64,000 nt of DNA from an uncultured Clostridium sp. (GTDB lineage: Bacteria > Bacillota > Clostridia > Clostridiales > Clostridiaceae): positions 1-64,000 of the forward strand of contig NZ_CAKVKB010000003.1 in NCBI RefSeq assembly GCF_934754915.1, in the 5' to 3' direction. Positions 43,284-51,159 of the stretch are shown here, piece after piece. The stretch's first letter is position 1, and the number at the start of each line of letters is the position of its first letter. The notes under the pieces are model-generated. The model made no database searches. It had not been told where the DNA came from and was given only the letters and a program-made list of their open reading frames with translations. A program made the translations under genes and the position numbers.

Positions 43284-43907
43284 TTATAAATTTTCTTGTT
43301 TTTTTAAAAGATTTGAAAAATAACCTCTTGGAATGTATCCTTTTTTCAATCCTTCTATAACTGTAAGATATGTGGCTGCAGTATCAAATCTTGCATCATG
43401 ATAGTTTCCGCTTCCTTCAAAAAGTTTTTCAGAAGTTTCTGCAATCTGTTTTTCAGATATATTGAGCCAATCAATGACTTCAGAAAGTTTAGGATTTTTT
43501 ATTTCACCATTTGGTTTTGGAATTTTGCAGATATTTTTATAATATGCCATTGTACAGAATGTATTTTTGGGTTCAAATAATTCGCCCAAAGTAAGAAGCT
43601 CATGTTTTAAAAATCTTATATCAAAATTTACATTGTGTCCTATAATAAAGTCGGCTTCTTTAAAATCATTTATAAAGTCAAAAGCTAAGTCTTCAAAGTA
43701 TTGACCTTCAGATAATTCATAAAGTTTCTCTAATGAAAAACCATGAACTTCCTGAGCAGATGGATCCATTTCATCAACTGTGAAGAAGAAATTTTTTCCG
43801 GTTGTTACCTGAGGTTTTACATTTGCATCTACAGTGATATAACTCAGCTGACATATACTTCCTGGTTTGATACTTGTTGTTTCAGTATCAAAAAATAATA
43901 ATTTCAT
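43284..43907 (-). CDS. DEDDh-family 3'-5' exonuclease
   Basis: Exonuclease domain protein of 207 aa, of the DnaQ/RNase T superfamily. Seen: Exo I FDTETT (D7, E9), Exo II HNVNFDIRFL with its Asp, and Exo III HDARFDT with the His and Asp of the DEDDh subclass. No other domain is attached, so it is a stand-alone proofreading-type or RNA-processing nuclease. Start ATG 43907 follows GGAGGGAAAACTGTA; a longer frame reaching 43976 would place that ribosome site inside the gene. Confidence 0.85.
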   Translation of the reverse strand: MKLLFFDTETTSIKPGSICQLSYITVDANVKPQVTTGKNFFFTVDEMDPSAQEVHGFSLEKLYELSEGQYFEDLAFDFINDFKEADFIIGHNVNFDIRFLKHELLTLGELFEPKNTFCTMAYYKNICKIPKPNGEIKNPKLSEVIDWLNISEKQIAETSEKLFEGSGNYHDARFDTAATYLTVIEGLKKGYIPRGYFSNLLKKQENL

Positions 43908-43979
43908 TACAGTTTTCCCTCCGTTTTGTATATATGTTGCAAGATTAAAATTACATTTTAAATTTATCTGATACATGTA

Positions 43980-44052
43980 AAATATAAAAGAAATCTTGAA
44001 AAGATTTCATATTTCATTGTCAATTATCATTGTTAATTGCAATATATATGAA
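43980..44052 (-). repeat. Interspersed intergenic repeat, copy 9
   Basis: Minus orientation. Read on that strand: ATATATATTGCAATTA, ACAATGA, TAATTG, ACAATGA, AATATG, AAATCTTTTCAAGATTT (hairpin intact), CTTTTATATT. The right end is truncated. It lies upstream of the divergent exonuclease and ldh genes. Confidence 0.8.
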
Positions 44053-44063
44053 TAATATAATTA

Positions 44064-44120
44064 TTAACTTGTTAAATTTAATTATATAGTATTTACGTCA
44101 AAATTCAAATGAGATATAAT
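44064..44120 (+). promoter_or_regulatory. ldh promoter region
   Basis: TTTACG (44092-44097), 17-bp spacer, TATAAT (44115-44120). Upstream is a short dyad TTAACTTGTTAA (44064-44075); its TTGTTAA half matches a Rex half-site but the other half does not. Promoter reasonable; any Rex role is speculation. Confidence 0.45.
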
Positions 44121-44247
44121 TAAGAAGAATAATTATTATTAAACAATAATAATTTAAATATAAAAAATTACCAAAAATATTATCTAATAATATTTTGTTT
44201 ATAGGAAAAACTAATAGCATTAATAATCATATAAAGGAGGAAAATTT

Positions 44248-45201
44248 ATGTTGGAAAGAAAGCGTAAGGTATCAATAATAGGAGCTGGATTTGTTGGAGC
44301 AACTACAGCGTATGCTTTAATGAACAGTGGAGTGGCAACAGAAATATGTATTTGTGATATTAATATGGACAAAGCAATGGGTGAAGTAATGGATTTAGTT
44401 CATGGTACATCATTTGTAAAACCAGTTAATATATATGCAGGAGATATAAGTGAAACCAAAGATTCAGATGTTATAATAATAACAGCGGGAGCAGCACAAA
44501 AAGAGGGTGAAACAAGACTTGATCTTATAGAAAAGAATTATAAAATATTTAAGGGATTTATTCCACAAATAGCAGCAGCAAGTCCAGATGCAATTTTATT
44601 GGTAGTATCAAATCCTTGCGATGTTTTAGCATATATAACTTATAAATTATCAGGATTTCCTAAAGAGAGGGTTATTGCTTCAGGAACAGTATTGGATACA
44701 TCAAGATTAAAATATGTAATAGGCAAGTATTTGAATGTAAATAATAACAATGTTCATGCTTATGTATTAGGTGAACATGGTGATAGTGAAGTTGTAAGTT
44801 GGAGTACTGGAAGTATTGCAGGAGAGACATTTGAAAACTATACTAAAAAATTCAATCTTGAATGGGATGAAGAAATAAAAGATGTAATTGCAAAAGATGT
44901 AGTAAGTGCTGCTTATGAAATTATAAATAGAAAAGGTGCTACTTATTTTGCAATAGGTCTTGCAGCAACAAGAATAGTTGAAGCTATATTAAGAGATGAA
45001 AATACTATTTTAACAGTTTCGACTCTTATGGAAGGACAATATGGAATTGATGATGTGTATTTGGCAGTTCCAACGGTTCTTAATAGTACAGGAGCAGTAA
45101 GAATTGTAAATCCCGTTATAAGTGATGAAAGAGAACTGAAAAAATTACAGGACTCTGCAAGGGTATTAAAAGAAAATATTCAGAAAGTGATTAATGAATA
45201 A
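44248..45201 (+). CDS. ldh: L-lactate dehydrogenase
   Basis: NAD-dependent reduction of pyruvate to L-lactate, re-oxidising NADH during fermentation. 317 aa. Seen: Rossmann IGAGFVGATTAY (11-22); the specificity position Gln84 in AAQKEGETR, where malate dehydrogenases carry Arg, which indicates lactate; Arg90; Asp150/Arg153; and the active-site GEHGDSE with His177. RBS AAAGGAGGAAAATTT. Single gene with terminator. Confidence 0.95.
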   Translation: MLERKRKVSIIGAGFVGATTAYALMNSGVATEICICDINMDKAMGEVMDLVHGTSFVKPVNIYAGDISETKDSDVIIITAGAAQKEGETRLDLIEKNYKIFKGFIPQIAAASPDAILLVVSNPCDVLAYITYKLSGFPKERVIASGTVLDTSRLKYVIGKYLNVNNNNVHAYVLGEHGDSEVVSWSTGSIAGETFENYTKKFNLEWDEEIKDVIAKDVVSAAYEIINRKGATYFAIGLAATRIVEAILRDENTILTVSTLMEGQYGIDDVYLAVPTVLNSTGAVRIVNPVISDERELKKLQDSARVLKENIQKVINE

Positions 45202-45240
45202 TAATTTTTTTTAAAATAAGTAAATAATTTTACTTATAAA

Positions 45241-45269
45241 TTGACAAAAAGAATAAATTTTTATAAAAT
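45241..45269 (+). promoter_or_regulatory. Promoter-like element after ldh
   Basis: TTGACA (45241-45246), 17 bp, TAAAAT (45264-45269). It would start a transcript at about 45276 that meets a terminator within 55 nt, giving either a tiny RNA or an attenuated asnA transcript. Confidence 0.4.
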
Positions 45270-45289
45270 TATTAATTAGAAAAGCTGAC

Positions 45290-45330
45290 TATAGATCAAG
45301 ATTGTAATAATCAGTCTTGGTCTATTTTTA
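45290..45330 (+). terminator. Rho-independent terminator
   Basis: Stem ATAGATCAAGATT / AGTCTTGGTCTAT (with G-U pairs), followed by TTTTTATAT. Ends ldh transcription and any transcript from the promoter at 45241. Confidence 0.75.
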
Positions 45331-45494
45331 TATATTTTACTGCTTATTAAATCTACATATTAATTTAGTTTTGTATGCATGCAACAGAAAAAATGATATT
45401 AAATTAAAAATGTGGATGAAAGCATAATTTATATAGAGTATTATTACAATTTTGTAATTAAGCTTGTTTATAAAAATTAAGGGGGCAGAACAGT

Positions 45495-46508
45495 ATGAAT
45501 ATTGATGGATTAATAATTCCAGAAGGTTATAAGAGTAAATATTCATTAATTGAAACTGAAATTCATATCAAGAAGATTAAAGATTTCTTTGAAAAGGCTT
45601 TGGCAGAAAATCTTAATTTAACAAGGGTTTCAGCACCATTATTTGTAGAACCAGATACAGGTATAAATGATAACTTAAATGGAGTGGAAAGACCTGTTAG
45701 TTTTGATTTGTTAGAATCTAAGAAGGAAGTGCAGATAGTGCATTCCTTAGCTAAATGGAAGAGATACAGTCTTCATAGATATGGATTTAAAGTTGGTGAA
45801 GGATTATACACTGACATGAATGCAATAAGAAGAGATGAAGAATTGGACAACCTTCATTCTATTTATGTAGATCAATGGGATTGGGAAAAAATCATTGAAA
45901 AGAAGGATAGAAATGTAGAAACTTTAAAAAATACAGTAAGAAAAATATATTCTACTTTTAAATCATTAGAATCATTTGCTTGCAGTGAACTTATTAATGA
46001 AAAGGAATTTCTTCCTGAAGAAATATCATTTATTACAACACAAGAACTTGAAGATAAATATCCAGATAAAACTCCTAAAGAGAGAGAAGATATTATTGCA
46101 AAAGAAAAAGGTGCAGTATTTATAATGCAGATTGGTGGAGCATTGAAGTCAGGCAAGAAACATGATGGACGTTCTCCAGACTATGATGACTGGACTTTAA
46201 ATGGCGATATAATATTCTACTATCCACTTTTAGAAAGAGCGTTTGAAGTTTCTTCTATGGGAATAAGAGTAGATGAGGAAGCACTTGATAAGCAGCTTGC
46301 TATTGCAGGATGTGATGACAGAAGGGAACTTCCATTTCATAAAATGCTTTTGAATGGAGAACTTCCATATACAATTGGTGGCGGAATAGGACAGTCAAGA
46401 ATATGTATGTATTTCTTAAGAAAAGCTCATATAGGGGAAGTTCAAGCTTCAATATGGGATGATAAGAATTTAAATATATGTAAAGAAAACGGAATAACAC
46501 TTCTTTAA
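45495..46508 (+). CDS. asnA: Aspartate-ammonia ligase
   Basis: AsnA makes asparagine from aspartate, ammonia and ATP; it has a class II aminoacyl-tRNA synthetase-like fold. 337 aa, the expected size. Seen: SAPLFVEPDTGINDNLNGVE near the N-terminus, YSLHRYGFKVGEGLYTDMNA, DQWDWEK, and GGGIGQSRICM near the C-terminus (motif 3-like). RBS AAGGGGG. No T-box is present before it. Own terminator. Confidence 0.95.
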   Translation: MNIDGLIIPEGYKSKYSLIETEIHIKKIKDFFEKALAENLNLTRVSAPLFVEPDTGINDNLNGVERPVSFDLLESKKEVQIVHSLAKWKRYSLHRYGFKVGEGLYTDMNAIRRDEELDNLHSIYVDQWDWEKIIEKKDRNVETLKNTVRKIYSTFKSLESFACSELINEKEFLPEEISFITTQELEDKYPDKTPKEREDIIAKEKGAVFIMQIGGALKSGKKHDGRSPDYDDWTLNGDIIFYYPLLERAFEVSSMGIRVDEEALDKQLAIAGCDDRRELPFHKMLLNGELPYTIGGGIGQSRICMYFLRKAHIGEVQASIWDDKNLNICKENGITLL

Positions 46509-46527
46509 AAACTTATGGATAAAAATG

Positions 46528-46565
46528 GCAACTTACAAAAAATTATTTGTAAGTTGCTGTTTGTT
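46528..46565 (+). terminator. Rho-independent terminator
   Basis: Perfect stem GCAACTTACAAA (46528-46539) / TTTGTAAGTTGC (46546-46557), tail TGTTTGTT. Between the converging asnA and birA genes. Confidence 0.85.
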
Positions 46566-46632
46566 AATTTTGATAATATATATTTCAGTTTAAAGGAAAG
46601 TTAAAACTTAAAAGATTGATTATTTTTAGTGA

Positions 46633-47598
46633 TTAAAATTTAAAGCTTATTTCACCAGATAAGACAGTTTTTTCTTTTCCGTTTGCATCTTTGACTATAA
46701 GATTACCTTTATCGGAAAGTGATATGCATGTAACTAATTCTTCTTTATTATAAGTTATAAGTCTTGCTTGTTTACCCCATATGATTGAATTATTTCTACA
46801 AATTTCAATGGTTTCTTTCATGTCTAAATTATTTAAAAATTTATTGTACTGCTCTTCGAAATTATTTAAAAATCGTGCAAGAATTTCATTCCTATCAAAA
46901 TCCTTTTTATATTCATTTTTTAAAGAAGTCGCACTTTTCTGCACTTCTTCATCTAAAGTATTTATATCGATATTTATATTCATACCGATTCCTATAATAA
47001 GAAAATTTATTGAATCCATATCACAGTTCATTTCACCTAGAATTCCACACAATTTTTTACCATTAAGATGGATATCATTTGGCCATTTTATCTTTGCATC
47101 AATATTCAGTTCTTTTAATGCTTTAAATATGGATGCAGCTGCTATCTGAGTTATTTTAGGAGCCTCGGAAGTAGGAATGTTAGGCCTTAGAACTAAAGTA
47201 AACCATATTCCTCCAGCAGGTGAATTCCAGGCTCTTTTAAATCTTCCGTTTCCGCTTATTTGTTCTTCAGCAACTATTATTGTTCCATCAGGACAATTGT
47301 CTTTGGCAGCTTCTTTTGCTCTTATGTTTGTTGAATCTGTAGAATCAAAATGAATTAGGTTTCTTCCGATTCTTTCTGTTTTTAGATTTATGTAAAGATC
47401 CTGTTTGTTTATTTTATCAGGAGAAGATATTAATTTATAACCTTTATTAGATATTCCCTCGATATTATATCCTTTATTTTTTAAATTCTTAATATGTTTC
47501 CATATAGCAGTTCTTGAAACATTCAATTTTGCACTTAAATTTTCTCCTGAAATATACTCAGATGAACTTTTAAGTATATCTAAAATTTTTTCTTCCAT
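46633..47598 (-). CDS. birA: Bifunctional biotin ligase / biotin operon repressor
   Basis: Activates biotin to biotinyl-AMP and attaches it to carboxylase carrier proteins; the DNA-binding domain represses biotin genes. 321 aa. Seen: N-terminal winged helix LSAKLNVSRTAIWKHIKNLK (21-40); the adenylate-binding loop GNGRFKRAWNSPAGG (116-130), whose usual GRGRxGR is present in relaxed form; KWPNDIHLNGKKLCGILGE; and a small C-terminal beta domain. RBS AAGGAGGTGCTTATTT on the minus strand. Biotin genes are not in the window. Confidence 0.92.
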   Translation of the reverse strand: MEEKILDILKSSSEYISGENLSAKLNVSRTAIWKHIKNLKNKGYNIEGISNKGYKLISSPDKINKQDLYINLKTERIGRNLIHFDSTDSTNIRAKEAAKDNCPDGTIIVAEEQISGNGRFKRAWNSPAGGIWFTLVLRPNIPTSEAPKITQIAAASIFKALKELNIDAKIKWPNDIHLNGKKLCGILGEMNCDMDSINFLIIGIGMNINIDINTLDEEVQKSATSLKNEYKKDFDRNEILARFLNNFEEQYNKFLNNLDMKETIEICRNNSIIWGKQARLITYNKEELVTCISLSDKGNLIVKDANGKEKTVLSGEISFKF

Positions 47599-47676
47599 AA
47601 ATAAGCACCTCCTTATGAAATTATATCATAATGTTAAAAAAAATACTCTATACATAAGATTGAAATGCTGATGTCA

Positions 47677-47705
47677 TTGTAATTTAAAAATAAATAATAT
47701 ATAAT
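47677..47705 (+). promoter_or_regulatory. Sigma-A promoter of the phosphodiester glycosidase gene
   Basis: TTGTAA (47677-47682), 17 bp, TATAAT (47700-47705), 64 bp before the start codon. Confidence 0.6.
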
Positions 47706-47768
47706 AAGTTTTGGTATATTTTAAAACTCTAAGTGATAGAGTAGGCTTTTTAGAGAGGATATTATTTT

Positions 47769-48818
47769 ATGAATAAAAATATAGGAAATAAAAAAGTAAA
47801 AAATAACAGGCCTAAACCCAAATCTAAAAAAGGGAAAAAGAAAGCAAAAAAGATTTCTTATAAGACTCTTATACTATTTTTCTTATTTGAATTCATTTTT
47901 ACAGCTTGTACATTTCCGTTTTTGCTGTTATACGGGCCGTTTGAAAATGCAAAGAGTACATATGTAGGTGCTGCTATGACTTCTATGACTCACCAGTATC
48001 TTGCAACCTGGTTTTTATCTGATGAAAAGATAAATGAAATTTTAGGTAATAACTCTACAGAAGAAACAGATGAAACTACTAATACATCAGAAATAAACAT
48101 ACCAAAAGTAAAAGATGATACAATTGAATTCTATGAAATAGCTGATAATCCTAAATTTACAGGATACTATCTTATAGTAAAAGATCCAACAAGAGTTAAA
48201 GTGGGATATACTTCTAAATTGAATGAAGAAGGACAGACAACATCACAGATAGCTGAAAATTATGATGCAGTTGCAGCCATTAATGGTGGTGCATTTGTTG
48301 ACCAGTCATCAACATCACAATGGACAGGAAATGGAGGAATTCCATCAGGAATAGTAATGACTGGCGGAGAAGTAATACATAATGATCTTGCAGAGGGTGA
48401 TAAGACAGAACTTCTTGCAATTGATAAAAAGGGTGTAATGATGGTAGGAAAATATTCTGTGGCCGAATTGCAGGAAAAAGGAATACAAGAAGCATTAAGT
48501 TTTGGTCCTACATTAGTTGTTAATGGAAAAATGACTCCTATGAGTGGAGATGGAGGCTGGGGAATAGCTCCAAGAACTGCTATAGGACAGAGACAGGATG
48601 GTGCTATAATCATGCTTGTTATTGATGGAAGAGGCATAGGAAGTATTGGAGCAACTTTAAAAGAAACTCAGGAAATAATGTATCAATTAGGTGCTGTTAA
48701 TGCAATGAATCTTGATGGTGGTAAATCTGCTACATTATACTATTATGGAGAAGTGAGAAATACACCTTCAAACAGTATGGGCGAAAGAGCAATACCAACA
48801 GCAATTATTGTTAAATAA
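47769..48818 (+). CDS. Membrane-anchored phosphodiester glycosidase (NAGPA/DUF2233) family protein
   Basis: 349 aa: a very basic N-terminus (Lys-rich, residues 1-30), one transmembrane helix (about 31-55), and an outside domain (from about 115) of the phosphodiester glycosidase superfamily, related to the mammalian mannose-6-phosphate uncovering enzyme. Seen: AAINGGAFVD, GFGPTLVVNG-like SFGPTLVVNGKM, APRTAIGQRQDG, and NLDGGKSATLYY, the family's metal/active-site blocks. Probably cleaves sugar phosphodiesters of wall polymers. The following gene is 22 bp away. Confidence 0.85.
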   Translation: MNKNIGNKKVKNNRPKPKSKKGKKKAKKISYKTLILFFLFEFIFTACTFPFLLLYGPFENAKSTYVGAAMTSMTHQYLATWFLSDEKINEILGNNSTEETDETTNTSEINIPKVKDDTIEFYEIADNPKFTGYYLIVKDPTRVKVGYTSKLNEEGQTTSQIAENYDAVAAINGGAFVDQSSTSQWTGNGGIPSGIVMTGGEVIHNDLAEGDKTELLAIDKKGVMMVGKYSVAELQEKGIQEALSFGPTLVVNGKMTPMSGDGGWGIAPRTAIGQRQDGAIIMLVIDGRGIGSIGATLKETQEIMYQLGAVNAMNLDGGKSATLYYYGEVRNTPSNSMGERAIPTAIIVK

Positions 48819-48840
48819 ACTTAAGGAGAGAGTACATATT

Positions 48841-49887
48841 ATGAAGTTGTATAAGAAAATAATTGCCTGGGCAATATTATCAATAATATTGCAGATCAGT
48901 GGATTATTTGTTTTAGAAAATTTTGTGTTCAAACATTCATCGGAGTTTAAAGGAAATAAAATGGATGTAGAAAAGCAAAATACAAAAGATATTACTGCAA
49001 CAATTCCTGGTTCGGCACAAGAGGTAAATGTATCATATAATGGAAAGTATCTTACTTATTGTGAAAATAACACTTTATACATAGAAGAAAGTAAGACAGG
49101 AACCAAAAACGAAGTAAAGACTGAAGACAATGGAGATATTTTATACCATAAATGGCTTTCAGACAGAGACAGACTTATAATTGCAGAGAAAGTCGTTAAA
49201 GATGGAAATCCAGTAATTCAGCTTATTACATATAGTCCTAAAGATTCATCTATAAATTATGTCACTGATATCTGTGATTATGCAGAAGATATGGAAGTGA
49301 AAAAAATAACAGAGTCTACATTTACAAGTGTTTATTATGTTGACATATATAAAGGCGGTCTTAAAAGCATTGTTTATAGAGTAGATATAAATAATGATAA
49401 GAGTAAAGTTTCACTTCAAGCCAGTGTATTAGGAAATATGCAGGTAATACCTCATGTTGACAGACTTGTTTATGAAGATGAGATAAATAATAAATTCTAT
49501 GTTACAAGTCCTAATAAACAGTTGAATTTTAATTCTAACAAAAATCTTACTCTTTTAGGAATCGATAAAAATGATGTTATTTATATTGGTGAACTTAATG
49601 GAGAAAAAATAGCAAGTATAATATATGGCAAAATTGATGATGAAACATCATCATGGAAGACAGTAAGTCTTGAAGCGGTAGTTAATAGAAACGATATATA
49701 TTTTAATAATGAAAGCCAGATTCTTATCAATGATAATCTTAAAGGAGCTGTAAAAAATCTTTCAACAGGAAATGAAGTGGAATATGAAGGAAAGCTTATT
49801 CAGATAAAAGAAGATTTTATAGCAACTACAGATAATAATGGAAAACTTGTATATACTTCATTAAAAACAGATAAAGATAAAAAATAA
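48841..49887 (+). CDS. Secreted/anchored hypothetical protein, possible beta-propeller
   Basis: 348 aa with an N-terminal hydrophobic helix (about residues 7-26) and a long hydrophilic extracytoplasmic region of repeating strand patterns (NVSYNGKYLTYCENNTLYI and later YVTSPNKQ, VIYIGELNG), suggesting a propeller of WD/DPP4-like blades. No catalytic triad is recognised. ATG 48841 is 11 bp after AAGGAGAG; a TTG at 48808 would overlap the upstream gene. Probably co-transcribed with the phosphodiester glycosidase, so possibly a partner in the envelope. Confidence 0.7.
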   Translation: MKLYKKIIAWAILSIILQISGLFVLENFVFKHSSEFKGNKMDVEKQNTKDITATIPGSAQEVNVSYNGKYLTYCENNTLYIEESKTGTKNEVKTEDNGDILYHKWLSDRDRLIIAEKVVKDGNPVIQLITYSPKDSSINYVTDICDYAEDMEVKKITESTFTSVYYVDIYKGGLKSIVYRVDINNDKSKVSLQASVLGNMQVIPHVDRLVYEDEINNKFYVTSPNKQLNFNSNKNLTLLGIDKNDVIYIGELNGEKIASIIYGKIDDETSSWKTVSLEAVVNRNDIYFNNESQILINDNLKGAVKNLSTGNEVEYEGKLIQIKEDFIATTDNNGKLVYTSLKTDKDKK

Positions 49888-49908
49888 TATTAATAAAAAT
49901 TATTTTTG

Positions 49909-49947
49909 AGATAAATACATAGCTAATATGTATTTATCTATTTTTTA
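49909..49947 (+). terminator. Rho-independent terminator
   Basis: Perfect 13-bp arms AGATAAATACATA (49909-49921) / TATGTATTTATCT (49927-49939), then ATTTTTTAT. Confidence 0.92.
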
Positions 49948-49948
49948 T

Positions 49949-50030
49949 AATATATACTGCAATGTACAATTGGTAATTTATAATGAAGAATGAATTTGTA
50001 GTAAGTTTTTTGACATTTTTATATATAGTC
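49949..50030 (+). repeat. Interspersed intergenic repeat, copy 10 (diverged)
   Basis: Plus orientation: ATATATACTGCAATGT, ACAATTG, GTAATTT, ATAATGA, AGAATGAATTTG, then decayed hairpin and right end. It begins within a base or two of the preceding terminator. Confidence 0.6.
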
Positions 50031-50131
50031 AGATAAATTTTAATATTGTAATATATATAAATTAATATTTTTTAAATAAATATTATGTGATAACATAGAA
50101 GTACAATGTTTTTATATTCAAGGAGGAAATA

Positions 50132-50761
50132 ATGAATTTTTTATTGAGTAAAATATTGATGATCCCAGCAATTCTTGTTGCTTTTACATTTCACGAATAT
50201 GGTCATGCAGTAGTAGCAGATAAATTAGGAGATAATACAGCAAGATTTCAAGGAAGACTTACTTTAAATCCATTAAAGCATATAGATCCCTTTGGATTTT
50301 TATGTATATTGTTTTTAGGAATAGGATTTGCAAAACCTGTTCAAGCTAATTCATATGCTTTTAAAGATTACTATAAAGATGATTTGAAGGTGAGTCTGGC
50401 AGGGCCAGCTGCTAATCTTATAGTGGCAGTAGTAGGAGCTATAGTACTAGCGTTATATACTAGATTTTTATATGGATTTATTCCTGGAAAACTAGGATAT
50501 ATTTTTTATTATATGCTTTTATATATAGTAAATATAAATACTAGTCTTGGAATATTCAATCTTCTTCCTATACCAAGTTTTGATGGATTTAGTCTTGTAA
50601 GGGATATAAAACCGGGAAGATTTAGAGAGTTTGAAGATATGTGTTACAGGTATCAAGGATTGCTGATAATGGCTGCATTATTTTTTGGATGGAGAGTAAT
50701 TTCACCTATAGCATCTATATTTATAAATTTTATAATGAAATTTGCATATTCAATAATATAA
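50132..50761 (+). CDS. Site-2 protease-like (M50) metalloprotease
   Basis: Multi-pass membrane zinc protease of 209 aa, the minimal M50B form. Seen: HEYGH (residues 21-25) with both His and Glu in the first helix, and the second motif NLLPIPSFDGF (143-153) giving the third metal ligand Asp151; about five helices. Relatives cut anti-sigma or signal proteins within the membrane. RBS AAGGAGGAAATA. No sigma or anti-sigma gene is adjacent. The T-box region of argS follows. Confidence 0.88.
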   Translation: MNFLLSKILMIPAILVAFTFHEYGHAVVADKLGDNTARFQGRLTLNPLKHIDPFGFLCILFLGIGFAKPVQANSYAFKDYYKDDLKVSLAGPAANLIVAVVGAIVLALYTRFLYGFIPGKLGYIFYYMLLYIVNINTSLGIFNLLPIPSFDGFSLVRDIKPGRFREFEDMCYRYQGLLIMAALFFGWRVISPIASIFINFIMKFAYSII

Positions 50762-50768
50762 ATATTTA

Positions 50769-50797
50769 TTGACAATAATTTTTTCAATTTGTATAAT
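50769..50797 (+). promoter_or_regulatory. Consensus promoter of the argS T-box transcript
   Basis: TTGACA (50769-50774), 17 bp, TATAAT (50792-50797), a perfect consensus starting the T-box leader at about 50804. Confidence 0.85.
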
Positions 50798-50803
50798 TAA
50801 TAA

Positions 50804-51060
50804 AGGTTAATTTTATTATGAAATATTCTATGAAGAGGATAGTACTTTAATTGATGCCTAAAGCGAGTCAGGACAGAGTGTAAGCCTGATAGGATAAATT
50901 GCAAGGAAACAGAACCTCAGAGAAATCGCCTGAAATGAGTAGGGATGGTCGCAGTTAAAGCTGCGTTAAAATTAGAGTGGCATATTATAATATATAATAT
51001 GCAATTAGAGTGGTACCGCGAATAAATCGTCTCTTTTTGTTAAAGAGGCGGTTTTTTTAA
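50804..51060 (+). promoter_or_regulatory. T-box riboswitch of argS (specifier AGA)
   Basis: tRNA-sensing leader. Stem I starts with GAGGATAGTA (about 50835) and closes with CCTC (50915-50918); just before the closing strand is the specifier AGA (50911-50913) followed by the conserved purine A, reading tRNA-Arg(UCU). Distal stem CAGG...CCTG; then AATTAGAGTGGTACCGCG with the T-box TGGTACCGCG (51011-51020); then the terminator CGTCTCTTT / AAAGAGGCGG with a T7 tail (about 51027-51058). Uncharged tRNA-Arg should favour the antiterminator and argS expression. Confidence 0.92.
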
Positions 51061-51159
51061 ATATAAAATATTATTGTTTAAATTTATATATTACGTATGT
51101 ATAATTTTAAAATAATGATTGAAATTCAATGATTAAATTTATATAAAATGGAGGTAATT

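Noticed and set aside
43908..43976. 23-residue extension of the exonuclease
   Set aside because: The extension contains the GGAGGG ribosome site for ATG 43907.
45202..45494. T-box before asnA
   Set aside because: No TGGTACC/GGTACCGCG sequence or stem I pattern is present.
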